Positions 1 through 12,300 of a stretch of DNA of 64,000 nt are shown piece by piece. Positions within the stretch are counted from its first letter, which is position 1, and each line of letters opens with the position of its first letter. This DNA is from Gerris lacustris. Taxonomy: Eukaryota > Arthropoda > Insecta > Hemiptera > Gerridae. The position numbers were made by a program, and so were the translations under genes. The stretch lies in the NCBI GenBank assembly GCA_951217055.1, contig OX578278.1:37097688-37161687 (forward strand), written 5' to 3'. The notes beneath the pieces are model-generated. The model worked only from the letters and a program-made list of their open reading frames with translations. It ran no database searches and was not told the DNA's origin.

Positions 1-508
1 ATAAAATTCCTCAAGTTCCTCTTCTGAAGCCGTCGAAGTTGGTGCGTAGATTTGTAATAATTTAATTCTGCCACTTCTCATTTTCTCATATTTTTTTATT
101 ATTAGTTTTGATATTCTTGTTGAATAAGATTTGAACCTCCTGACTCATATTGCTGTTGATAAGAAATCCAGTTCCTCCCTATCCTACGGCTCCGTTCCAG
201 TACAGTTTCATTCCGGATTCCATTTCCACACATTCTTCTCCTCTTCTTTTAAGTTCTGCCAAGCCGATTATGTCCCATTCAACGTTTTCCAGTTCTTCTA
301 ATAATTCTTTCAGTTTTTCTTCTTTTCTTAATGTCTTGCAATTAAAGGTGTATATATTTAATTTATTCGTTATCTTCTTTTCGTTTTCTCTCCGTTTATT
401 TCCACATGATGTATTAATATTATTGTTAATAAATTTCATTTCTATTTCTGTATTTTTTTTATTGCTATTCTGATGTTTCTTCCTGAGATCCCTGACTTTC
501 TGGTTCAT
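1..508 (-). pseudogene. LINE ORF2 endonuclease fragment
   Basis: The N-terminus shows an exonuclease-endonuclease-phosphatase start: NIYTFNCKTL, then WDIIGLAELKRRGEE, where the Glu would be catalytic. A stop near 181 and a frameshift near 145 interrupt it; the third frame then reads IKLLQIYAPTSTASEEELEE, the next strand of the same domain. The rest lies outside the window. ORF2 normally nicks DNA and reverse-transcribes the element. Confidence 0.65.
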
Positions 509-527
509 TAATCTTATTTTCTTCTAG

Positions 528-1292
528 TTATTTCTCTCTGTTTGAGTTTCCCATGCTTCGTACATTCTGTTTACTTCCTCCTAAGCCTGATGGTTTCAGA
601 AACTGTAACATATGAGTTTGGGTAGGTATTGCATTATGAGTGTTTAGAGATTTCTTTTTAGTACTGCCTATTGGTTTGGAGCTAGTCAGAGGTCTCTTCT
701 TAGATAGTATATTTGATTCTTCCTCTTGATCCCATACTTTCCTATTTATGATCAGCTTATTATTTCTCAGTATTGCATGGCTACCGGCCTGTCTAGCTTC
801 CTTCATCAGTAGTACTAGGGACTTCCTTATTTCCCTCTCTTCTTTTGTGAGATCCTCAAACAAAATTAAACTTGTGCCTTTCAGGGTACTCCTTGCACTC
901 ATTACTTCCATTTTTTTTCTATAAGATGTAAACCCGATTAATAATCTGCACTCTTCTTTTCTTCCAATAGTCCTAATAAAATCTATCTCTTGCAAGCTAG
1001 TGTTGGTCTTCATTATAGAATTCAAAACTGTCATCACTTCATTTTCTCTTTGATTTCCATTTCCAATTGTCTCCAGTCCTTCAATGATGATGTTTTTCAT
1101 CTTATCTTTCTTTTCATAATATTGCAGTTTTATTTTCATTGATTCCACATCTGTAAGCAAAGATTTATTTATTTCGGACAGTGATTCTAAAGTTTTGTAC
1201 AAGTTGTTGAATTTTTCATTCATATTTTCGGTTATTATTTTATTCTCTTCTTTTATTATATTTCTCAGCTGCTTTAATATCTCAGTATCCAT
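528..1292 (-). CDS. LINE ORF1 protein
   Basis: This 254-residue frame is intact. Residues about 10-65 are heptad-like and charged, consistent with a coiled coil. Residues about 66-165 (NIIIEGLE ... RLLIGFTSYRKKMEVM) resemble the RRM-like fold of LINE ORF1 proteins. A basic tail follows (KKRPLTSSK). Such proteins bind LINE RNA as chaperones in the RNP. ORF2 follows on the same strand after about 20 bases. The family call rests on this context. Confidence 0.6.
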   Translation of the reverse strand: MDTEILKQLRNIIKEENKIITENMNEKFNNLYKTLESLSEINKSLLTDVESMKIKLQYYEKKDKMKNIIIEGLETIGNGNQRENEVMTVLNSIMKTNTSLQEIDFIRTIGRKEECRLLIGFTSYRKKMEVMSARSTLKGTSLILFEDLTKEEREIRKSLVLLMKEARQAGSHAILRNNKLIINRKVWDQEEESNILSKKRPLTSSKPIGSTKKKSLNTHNAIPTQTHMLQFLKPSGLGGSKQNVRSMGNSNREK

Positions 1293-1536
1293 CTTTGCTA
1301 TTTAGTTTTTAATTTTCAATTTAGATGTTGATGTTATGAAATTATTAGTTTATAGATCTCTCAACAATAGTGTATTTTCCAAGTAAGTTCTGTATATTAT
1401 TTCCTTTGTAACTCTATTCGTTTCGCTATACAATTATTAAATTAGTTTGTATTTATAAATAACAATAAATACAAATAGTTTCAAGAGAATTGTGAGTAAC
1501 TAGTCTATAAAAATGTTAATTATCTTTGTGGGTACT

Positions 1537-1602
1537 CGAACCGCGATAGTCGAGATCTTTGCGCCGACGCCTTGACCACTGGGCTATCTTGTTCGCCTGT
1601 CG
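1537..1602 (-). repeat. tRNA-like sequence (SINE head or tRNA relic)
   Basis: On the minus strand an A-box-like TAGCCCAGTGGTCAAGG is followed at normal spacing by a B-box-like GGTTCGAGTACCC. The acceptor stem does not close well, so this is more likely a tRNA-derived SINE head than a working tRNA gene. Confidence 0.45.
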
Positions 1603-2126
1603 AAACGAGCTTTTTATTAAATCTTGTTTTATACGTGAAGAACTGTTTAACCTTATTTATCAACTGTGTTTTCACAGTAAAATACCCTGACATTAAACCA
1701 TATTTACAAGATTAAAGATATTTTATTTAAATGATATATGTTGTACTTACTTCTTCCCGTTGGGTTCTTTAGCATAGGTCTGTAGTGTTACTTTTCTTTC
1801 ATGTTTTTTTTTTTTTCAGAGTTGTTATTTGAGACTATAACATCGCACCATGCTGTTGACACTTTTCCACAATTAATATATGTTCTATGTTATGTTTCGT
1901 ATTAATAACACTCTCATTTAAACATAAGATGGTAGTGAACAATTTCCAATTTAATTTATCACAATATATACAACTTAAATATATAGAAACAACGAATATT
2001 TAAGAGAATGATCTTATCACTTTCACCACTGATTGCAACCTCCGTGGTTGCTATGTATTTATCTTTAATAATTTTTCCCTATTAGATAAAATTATCATTT
2101 TGTTTTTTTACCTTTGTTCTGAATAC

Positions 2127-2793
2127 CAGGTGTAATAATAACAAATTTAATTTGTAGCATAAGAAGTTTCGACCCTTATAGGGTCATCTTCAGTCACAAT
2201 TTTATTGATCCAAAATAGCAGTACAATTAATTAACATTTTAATTAAGTTCCTTTATAACAATAATTTAAAACAAAAACACAATACATAACAATTTTGTAA
2301 TAATAATAATTATAGCTACTTACAATAATCTGTATTCATGAGTTAAAACAATTTTTGATTGTAAATCTATCCCCATGAGAGACGGTCTTAAAAATTTATT
2401 TATTAAAAAAAAAAAATACTATTAAATAATTAACAAATTGATGATTTAAAAACACAATAACAGTAACTCATTTTTATTTTTAAAAATAATTTCCAATGTA
2501 AAAAACATATATTAGCTATCAGTACTTACATAATTTAGGATAAGAATTATAACTGATATTGTTGGGAGTTTAATACTTACTATATTATATATTAATTACA
2601 TTAATTTTATAACAAAAACAAAGATTAATATGTAAAAATTTAATTTTTGATTAGTTAAATGGTTCTGTTTTATATTATTTAATTAATTGTTTTGTTATTT
2701 GTTTAATTGTGGGGAGATGTTATATAAAAGAAATTTAGTTTGGTAACTAGCTCGTCTTATGCTACAAAATTAAATTTGTTATTATTACACCTG
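2127..2793. mobile_element. fold-back MITE with about 37-bp inverted ends
   Basis: The left end CAGGTGTAATAATAAC and the right end are near-perfect inverted repeats over about 37 bases. The interior has no coding sequence. Near the left end is a hairpin, GTTTCGACCC-TATA-GGGTC. No clear target duplication is seen, so the superfamily is open. Confidence 0.6.
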
Positions 2794-2930
2794 AATTATC
2801 CATCAACTTTATTTAAATAAATAAAAAAAAAAATACATCTTAAGCTACAAAATTAAATTTGTTATTATTAACACATGAATTATCCATCAACTTTATTTAA
2901 ATAAAATTAAAAAAAATAGTTAAAATAAAA
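2757..2930. repeat. tandem duplication of the MITE right end
   Basis: About 83 bp containing GCTACAAAATTAAATTTG and CCATCAACTTTATTTAAATA occur twice in direct orientation, the second copy starting near 2842 with a few changes. Confidence 0.65.
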
Positions 2931-4526
2931 AGGGTGTTAATCTCAACATTTTGCTGAAAACTATTAATTTAACTACTTTCATAAGAAGGTTTGTTTTTGT
3001 GATTTTACATCAAAATATAACAAGTTAACTAAATTTGATCAATTTCAACATTGTATTGGGGAGTTTAGAGAGTTGAAGGCCAAAATAAATATAATAAACA
3101 AGCTCAGAAATAAAATGTGAACACTGTTACTAGCACACGCCAATAAAAACAAGGGGAGCAACACACATACACATAACATACAGAACAAAAGGTTACACTA
3201 GTTTATAAATACATCAAAGGCATTAGGCATTGTACTCGAATATAAACAATACCTAATAGTATTAATTAAAAGTAAGTGTTTCCCTTAAGATTAATTCTGT
3301 TAATAAAAGTCAGCTTTCAATCAGATATAAACCTCTGAGTGACTCCTACACTATCTTTTTCATACTTATTAATTTATTACCTTTACTGAAGAATGCCTTT
3401 AATAAAATTATATGAATGTTAAAATTCATGATTAAAAATTGAATGCATCAATTATTACTGAAGAAACAAAGGGGGAATCAAATAAAAGGAACAGCTTTAG
3501 AATACGGTTACCAAGCCCGCAATACACTATTTTCTAGAATTCACTTACCAAACCTTCACCTAATATATCCATATCATAGCGTATGTATATTATCGTTCGA
3601 TATATCGAATTTATTCTATGTGTCATGTCTACTATAATATCGAATCCATTTTAACATACAAATTGATTAAAACACAAAGTACAATACAAAGTAAAATACA
3701 AAGTTGATTAAAAAAAAAAAAAAAAACCGGCACGGCATTAACCTTGTAATTTGACCTTATATTTTAAGCTTATTACCTTGGGAAAAGGTAAAAGTGAATT
3801 GTAAGGTGCTGTTTACAAATTAAAGTACAAAATTAATTTTTTTTGCCCTAGAATTTTCAACGGCTTTTAGAATTCTCATTTTCTGAAGAAAAACAACCTT
3901 GCTGCATATAGACCAGGTAGATGTCCAAATCGAAGTACAAAATTCAATGGCACCGTACATTTTTTGCGTAATTTTTATATTTTTTTGGGGCTGGTAACTG
4001 CCGAACTTTCCCGTAATCGTGTATCAGTCCAGTGAATATCCCTAATTAATAATACTTAAAAACTTAATAAATCTCTCTTCGTTTGTTTGTTTCAACCTAG
4101 TAAACATTTAAGTGCGTAAAAAAGTCAGGTAGTCTATTGTAAGTCGTTAAAAAAACTCGTAAATATCCAAGTAAAATTAAAAATGGTGGGACGAAAATGT
4201 TAAGTAATGCTATGAGAATCGATTGCACATAGTATTTCGATTATAACCTGAAATCTTAGCGTAACCTACCCATAATAGTGTGTTGTGGGCTTGGTAACCG
4301 CATTCTAAAGCTTAGCCATATATGTGTGTGTGTGTATGTGTCAACACATAATATATGTATGTACAATACACATACATATACATATATCTATATATTTGTA
4401 TGTGCAGACACACAATATAACACAAAGATCAGGAATATAATGTTATTATTTACAAAAAGGATTATTTTTAAATTTCAGGAAAGAATTGATCCGCCATATC
4501 CCCCCCTAGGTATGCCCCTGATGCAT
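2931..4526. other. AT-rich intronic sequence, no gene seen
   Basis: Mostly AT-rich with an A-run near 3711 and TG/CA-rich microsatellite around 4320-4410. No open frame here has family-like content; this should be HYDIN intron or the region 3' of exon 18. Confidence 0.5.
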
Positions 4527-4600
4527 ACCACCAGGAATGAAACTTGAAGCCTTGGGTTTAAGACCCAGTGCTTTAACCTCTGAACTAGCGTGGAGGATTT
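4527..4600 (-). repeat. degenerate tRNA-like sequence
   Basis: The minus strand reads TAGTTCAGAGGTTAAAGC, a stem-loop GGGTCTTAAACCC, then a weak B box GTTTCATTCC. It looks like a decayed tRNA-derived SINE head 240 bp downstream of exon 18. Confidence 0.35.
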
Positions 4601-4676
4601 AATTTTTAATGATTCTACTGCTTATCCTACTTAAATTTTAAACACCATAGATTGATTTCTAAATGTTGAAGCTTAC

Positions 4677-4903
4677 ATTGAGATTAGAAGAGGAGGTGGG
4701 ATCAAGTAAGAAGGGTAGTCCCTCGAGGGTGACATTATCCATGTGTCCCCTGCCACACAGTAGTATTTTATACTGTTCATAAGGATTATCCACTATAAGT
4801 ACTTTAATACTGGATACACAGGTTACCGGTACTACAGGTGCAAAAACACAGCTAAGCTGCACTTCCTTCTCCGGGCCCAATCCACAACTCAGCCTCTCAT
4901 TCT
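4677..4903 (-). CDS. HYDIN: HYDIN exon 18 (last in window)
   Basis: 227 bp with acceptor ATTACAG and donor GTAAGC. Two bases complete a Lys codon and it ends in phase 0. It encodes EKEVQLSCVFAPVVP, then IKVLIVDNPYEQYKILLCGR and MDNVTLEGLP. The VDNPYE and 'G-x-G-x-x-D-N-V-T-L' strings are strong HYDIN signatures. The next exon is not in the window. Confidence 0.9.
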
Positions 4904-6314
4904 CTGTAATATATACATATTAATTCTTTCTCTTTATAAAATAAAATGATAAAGTATAATAAAGTTCTCAGTTTGAGTCAGACAGGAAGGAGAGGAGTTA
5001 ATCAAAATGGTCAATCAGTGATCGCTCTTGATCCACAACAGTAATTGGGTCTAAACAAAGCCCACTTTTATTAAAAGCATATTTTTACTTATTGTAAAAC
5101 CAAAATTACTTAATGCATTAATTTCAAATGAGAGTTAAATAAATATTAGGAATAAAAGTTTTCACTTCAATATGAAAACAACAAAGAATGTAACAAAACT
5201 AGCAAGGGTTTCAAATTATAAGAAGGTGCCAAACAATATGTAGTGTGCAGACTGCCTTGTGTTTATATTAATTAGTTTTAAATTATTGTTTGTTATAGTA
5301 AGTAGGTCACCTAGTCAGCTGAATTGCAAGTTGGTATTCTAGCCCCTCTAGCTCCAAGAGGGGAGTGCAAGGCTTGCAGCTCAGCTGAACTGGGAATAGA
5401 GAGAGCGGCCAGTCTGAGTAAACAATTGGGTCGAAGAAGATGTTCCTGTCTCTGATACCGTTTTACCTGTATTAAGGGTTGATTTAGGAATTTTTTTTGT
5501 GGCTTGAGCACAATTTTTTTTTCGGGGACTTTATAGGATTTCAATCAGGGTGCCCAAGAGATAATTTGTACAAAGTCTCTTGCTTGTATGACACATTTTT
5601 TTTCAAAAACCTAAAATGACTGGTCTATGATGTGGAGAATTTGTATGGGATATAATAAATACAATAATTAATGATTAGGTGTAATGAATAAGTTTTAAAA
5701 ATATATCTTATATGATATATATATTTTAATTGTGGAGTTGTATTTATATTTTTCCTCTATCCTTAGGCTAAGAAAAAAAGGGGGGGGGGGGGCTACAAAT
5801 ATGTTGTTTTTTATACATTAAAAAGGAGGATGCACAATTGAGAAAGGTAATACTTTATAAAGATCACTGTAGTCGTAATAATAATTTTAATAATTATTAT
5901 TGTATTAGTAATTATTCGGAAAGCAATATTGAACAGTTCAATGTCAAAAATAACCACAGTAGCTTAAGTTCAGTAAAGACTAGTATTGACCACATCAGGG
6001 GCTTCTCTTTCTCTTTACAATTTATTGGACTTCCTTAGAATCTCAGTAAAAACAACAAATTTTGTAATGATTATTATTATTAACACAAGGTAATACTACA
6101 ATGTGGCACAACTTGTGTCCTAATTTGTCCAAAATATCACCGTAAGGAAAATGAAACATTATAGTTACATTTTTTATTAGTATAGGAAAAGTGTTGTTTT
6201 CACCCCAAAAATATGAAACTGAGATTTCAACGGAATTATCAGTTTGAGTGTTTTTAAAATTTGTGACGTAATTAATCCATTTTGTTTGCTGACATCAAAC
6301 AATGTCAAAAATGC

Positions 6315-6352
<38 letters not shown>

Positions 6353-9300
6353 TGAGATAGCACTAAATTTCTAAAATCTCTTAATAAAAAAAACTATTTA
6401 GTTTTGATTATCTGCTGACACATCTTGAAGATATCAACTTTTAACGCTAAATAATTTCGGAACTATTTCGCCAATATAAAAATAAAGTGTCAACAAAAAC
6501 TGTTTAACATAAAGCACAAAATTCAACAAGACCGATAAAAATAAATTGAATAGTTGAAAAATTATAAACGTTTATATTTTTCAAATAGGTACATTATTTT
6601 TATACAGTCAAGAGTTCATTTACATTTTGCAATATTTAATATTATTAATTTTATCAGCTGTCTAATTTGTTGTCATTTAATGTTTGGTGAGGAAAGTTCT
6701 GAGATTTATTTAATCAGGCTGATTTTTTTTTTTTTTCTTTTTTTTAATTTAGGCTATTTACTTACTTCCATCATCAAGACTCGTTATTAACTCTTTACAG
6801 TGAGGCAGTGGTGCTAAACTGAAACAATTTGAGTCTGATTCTGATGTCAACTCAAGAATAAACTGAAAAAAAAGATAAGCGAGTTAAAATTCACAAATCC
6901 TTATATCATTTCACTTTTGCTATATAAAACATTTTTGGAGAAGATATTATAAATAACAATTAACTAAAGAGAGCTCCTTCCTATTGTTTTGAGAATTCAT
7001 CATGATGAACTGAAGACACCACCACCGAGGAAAGGATGAGCTCACATCATTCTTTGAAAGATAGTTGTCAGAGGATAACCTGAATTATTATTCAAAATTC
7101 ATGCTGACTTTTTTATTATTATAAAAGTAATTACCTTGCATTGACATTTGCCACAGTTCCTGAAAGTAAGTATATTTGACAGGTGGAATTCAAGTAGACA
7201 AGTACCCATGTCTATGACAGATTTGTCACTCTTGACGCAAGACTTGACTTGAATTGGGCTGATCAATTCTACAAGAGGTAGACAACCTCTTCCTGATAGA
7301 GATATTCTGTGAATCACAGGCTTTGAGTGCGGAATCTCTAATTCCATCTCTAACACTCCCTCAGATAACTGAAACATTAACAGTTCTATATTTAATAAAT
7401 TAGCTAATAAAGAATTTTTTTGTTGTTTATCTTGTTTACTTATAGACACTTTTAATAGTAAGTTAAAATTAAACTGTCAACATACTCAGCGTCTCATCTT
7501 TGGAGCCTGTTAATTAAAAAAATGACAAGGTTAAAGCGCCTACAGTTTTTGAAAAAATAAATAATTGCTTTGCTTTAATATGAAAAACTAATATTAAATT
7601 ATTCAGTACCTCAATAGACAATGGAGAAAATTTGAGTGAGAAGATTTCTGTTGCATAGGCAGCTATATGAAGAACTGGGGATTCTACAGAGAAATACTCA
7701 GATCTGACAGAACCACCTGCTTGAATCCGTGTCTTCACTGTAGAGGAAACCATGCCAGTGTTCTGCAAGTATATATTGATAACCTTACTTGTAGATACCA
7801 CTACATTCTGGAACAACAGCCCTGAATCCTGACTGTAAATAACTGCTGGAAAACCCTGCAACAAATGTATACATAATAACAAGATATCTTATAATAAAGA
7901 TATCTTCAGCATTTCAGTTTTAATCCAAGAGGAATAACCATCACATAGATGGGCCTTTGGGTGATAGGTGGGGGGGGGGGGGGGAGCAAACTGGATTTGA
8001 GGGGATCGACCAATTCAAATTTCCACTTAAAGTGACCAATAATATAAAACACGTCTTACCTTTCTGGGATTCAAACCTACAAACTACTATCATATTAGAC
8101 AGTGGCGTACACGGGGGGGGGGGCCCAAGGGGCCCTGGCCCGACTGTCAGCTGGGCCCAGATTTTGCCGATGGAATTGAATTTATTAAACACTACACCGG
8201 CCAGACTGTCGGCTGGAACTGGATTTTGCCGATGGAATTGAATTTATTAAACACTATACCGGCCCGACTGTCGGCTGGACCGAGATTTTTGCTGATGGAA
8301 TTAGATTCATTGAATTAAATTAGGATGCATGAAATAAATCGGCTCATTTGCTGACTAGGCCTTGATTTTTGCCAGTGGATCTAAAAACATTAAACTTGAT
8401 CGACCCGATTTCGGCTGGTTTTAGTCCAGTTCAATAGCATAGGTTGCATTATAGGACAGCTTCAATTCATTACGAATCCTAATGCAATGAATTGAATTTG
8501 GATTCGTAAAAATAGACTGCTCCGATTGACAGCTAGGCCCGGATTTTTTTGCTATAGAATTAAGTGCATTGAATTGATTAGGATGAGTACAATGAATCGG
8601 CCTGATTGCTAGTAGGCCCGATTTTGTCGATGGAAATTATGCATCAAAATAAATTGGGATGCGTTCAATAATAGACCCGTTTGCCGGCTCGGCCTAGGTG
8701 TTAAGCACATTAAATTAAATGAGGCCCGAGTCAACTCGAACTTTTGCCGATGGAATTAAATTAATTGAATTAAAATATGCACACTAGACTGGCTTAAACG
8801 GGAAAATTATGGTTGTGGATTTCAGTAGCAAATTTTTGTTTTGGACCAGGATTGTGAGTAGAACGCTACGTGGGTCCTCTTGTCTATGCGGCATTCCCCT
8901 CTTGCTGACTCAGGTCGGACTAGTGTTCGTCGACATGTAGTGGGAAAACAGAGGCAATATAAATAAATCGGTTTATCATTTTGTGAAAAAACTTATTCAT
9001 ATTACATAGTAATAGTAAATTTAAATCTAAAAACTCAAAAAGCGTTCAGAAAACATTTGATGTTAAATGTCCCATGTAATTACCCAGCGAATGAGCAAGT
9101 GATTCTTTTGTTTTGCAATAGGTATTTAATTTTCTTAGAGAAGAATTCTCTTCTAGATAAAAATTTGAAATTCGTATGTGCTCCAAATCCACGTTTGCTT
9201 TTGCAGTATGGATCACGTTTTGCTTCCGAGCTTACCAAAGGAAACGGAAGATATGTGACAGTTCTGAAGAACGAACAATTTTTATGTCTCCGATATCAAA

Positions 9301-12300
9301 AATTCCAAGAAAGAAATCTTTTCAACATCAGGGTAGTTTGGGTCCCGTGTCCACCTGTCCTTCAATTTTTGCGAACCAACATATCTTAAAAGCTATTCGT
9401 CCAATTTTATTGAAATTTTGATGGTAGGTCATAATTAGCCAGGTTATAACATTGCTGATCCCGTATAAGTTTCAATCTTCTGCACCTATTCATTTCTCTT
9501 CCACATTCGCACAGACATACATTTATTTACATATATCTTCAAAAGTACTCATCTGATTTTTATGAAATTTTAATGGTTTGTTTAAAGTAGCCCGCAGATA
9601 ACCCAAGAATAATTTCACCGTCTGCGCTCTTAAAATATTGTTATATTGATACTTTATTCATGTTAAATTTACTTAATTTTCCCTCCTTTTTTAAATTAGT
9701 CAAAATTGGTTTGGTTTTTACATGATTTAAAGTATCAATTTACCAAAATTTAAACAGCGCAGACAGTTAAAATTAATCAGTGAGCTTCTATCAGATAAGT
9801 TTTATAAAATCAGATGAATATTTTTGTAGATAAGGTGTAAATAAATGTATCTGTGTGCACATTTGGAAGAGAAATGGTGGCTGGTGGAGAAATGTGGTGG
9901 AGGGAAATGGGACTAGAAGATTGGACCTTATATAGGACCAACAATGGACTTTTTATATGCTAATTAACTGCCATCTGAATTTCATTAAAATCGAAAGAGT
10001 AGTTTTTAAGAATTGTTCGCAATGATTGAGCGAGAGACAGACTAACAGCCAGAAACGGGATCAAAAATGTCTGATAACTGGAACAGATTTCTGTCTTGGA
10101 ATTTTCGGAATCGGAGACATAATCGTTCTTTAGAACGATCACATCACATAGTGAGGTGTTACCTCATAGGATTTTAATTTAATTAAATATGAGGTTAGAA
10201 ATTGAAATTAGAGTGTTGAAAAGGGGGAGAAATTACAATTATAATAAATTATGGGGAATGCTAAACCCGCATATAAGTTAAATTAGGTTGCCCCCCCCCC
10301 CGAAAAAATTTTCTGTGTACGCTACTGATATTAGATGATCTTGGTTTCGATTAGGATATTAAGAGCAACACTCGATTAAACTAATCTCCTAGTTTCAAAT
10401 AATACTAAATTAACTTAATGCAAAAAAAGAGAAACATTTTAAACTCACATCAGTTTCATATGGTTTGTTTGAATCTGACACAATGATAGCTTCCTTGTAC
10501 ATGAGAGATATGTTGGAGAAATCTATTGAGGGTAAACATCCTGATGCCAATAGATTTACTGGTAAACCATACCTTATGGCTTCAGGAAGCTCTGATGCTT
10601 GGATCAGTATCACCTTTAAACAAATGCCACAATAATTAAAACACTGCAAAAAAAAAAAATATATATATATTTTAACATATTAAAATAATATATTTAAATA
10701 ATATATTATAAGAAAAAAATACATTGAAACAACTAAAAATCTACTTCTAATGTTTTCATAATAAGCCAGTACTATTAATTTTGCCATTAAGATAATGAAT
10801 TTACAACCTATTCAATGGGCAGATGAAAGAACCTTGTGCTAGGATATTATTTTTTCCCCTCCAGAATAGGGTTTAGTTAGCAAGGTGTAATTATGTCTAC
10901 TTCCAGTAGGGTTGATCATGTCTGAGATTCTGTAAAACATAATTATTCAATAGAAGTCACTGCGTCTGCAATAATTAGCATGTTCACGGCGGACAAACAG
11001 TAGCTTGGAACAATGCAGTGCCAGGGGAATACAGCAAAAATAAACTTTAAAAAAGCTAGGAAAGAGAGGAAAGTATGTATAGAACCGTACAACTGCACTC
11101 TACAAGGTCAACTGGTTAGATAGAATCTGAACTGTGGGCCTGGGTATAAGAAAATAGATAGTGCAGTTGGGAGAGGGGATGTTTCCCAGTTAACTCGACC
11201 AGCACCACGCTCCCACAGATATGGTCCAGCATCAACGTGAACTGATTTAATAATTATTTTTTAATTTATTCTTATTCTAATTATTTCTGGTTACTCCTTG
11301 AAGCTGTCAGCAATGTGGCGGTGAGAAAGATGATGCCTACCAAGTCGTCTTTATTTGGAGAGGCTAGAAAGAGGTGAGGCAGCGCCTGAAGGATGTAACA
11401 CTCCAGAAAACCTAGTGGGATATGTGTAACCAACTTCAAAGAGCTGAAGAGCAATTAGAATATCCACATATTATGTTTTGGGCCAGTGTCTTGCCTCTCT
11501 TCAATTTATAATTTGGATTTACTTATTTAACTAACTTTGGTAAATTTTGTTTGGTAGGTATACTTTAGGGCCTCTTATAAATGACAAGTAATAGAGAACT
11601 GTATTTTCAAAATGTACTCACTCACTAGTCAATTCTTGGGTTAATTAATATTTGTCGGTTTGGAGCTAAATATTTTTACTTAAAAATATTCACTTTGATA
11701 TCTAACACATAAATTAACTTTATTATTAATATTTGACAATATTATCAACAACTTGACAATGTATAAATACTTATTAACTTGCTGTATTCACAACAATATT
11801 CATAATTACAATTAACCCTTAAATGCTAATGGTAATTGGATGGCTGGTATTACTAAACCTTCGTCGATTCGACTAACATATGCAGAAAATACATTTTTTG
11901 GGTTGAAGCTACACTTTTATAAAGAGAAAACTATTAAGAACTCATTATTAAATCTTTTAGTGAGATATACAAACATTTCATGACAAATATACCAGGTCCC
12001 ATGCCCCAGGCCAAAAGCCCTAGGCCCTTTGCTAAGTGCTCCAGGCACCAGATTATCGGCCATTGGTCTCTGGCCCAAGGCCAATTACCCTAGGCCCATT
12101 GCCCCTTACCCCTAGGCCTATTACCCCTTACCCCAGGTCCATTTTCCCAGGCTATAGGCTCATTCGACGACCAAATAATTCCCCGGAATTAATGATGGTA
12201 TGCGATGGTGATGGGTACCCATCAAAATCGCATACGAGCGTAAAAGGTTAAGGTTCGAACTGTGCTCGTCGATTCGACTAACATTAAGGGTTAAATATAT

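Larger units (their letters stand above)
1..1300 (-). mobile_element. LINE with ORF1 and start of endonuclease ORF2
   Basis: A minus-strand non-LTR retrotransposon runs off the left edge. It has a short ORF1 (528-1292) followed by the apurinic-like endonuclease start of ORF2 (1-508). The layout resembles RTE- or CR1-type insect LINEs. The copy is decayed: ORF2 has an in-frame stop near 181 and a frameshift near 145. Confidence 0.7.

Noticed and set aside
1537..1602. A functional tRNA gene
   Set aside because: The boxes are present but the acceptor stem does not pair, and similar SINE heads occur elsewhere in the window.
5311..5544. A 77-codon minus frame ending GARGARIPTCNSAD
   Set aside because: No ASH-like content, no phase link between exons 17 and 18, and exon 17 joins exon 18 cleanly without it.
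6797..6862. Shorter version of exon 17 with donor GTAAAG
   Set aside because: Joining it to exon 18 creates a stop codon; the GTAAGT donor at 6765 gives an open frame.
9057..9421. Two overlapping plus-strand frames of about 100 codons
   Set aside because: They lie inside the hAT-type element and show no domain or codon pattern.
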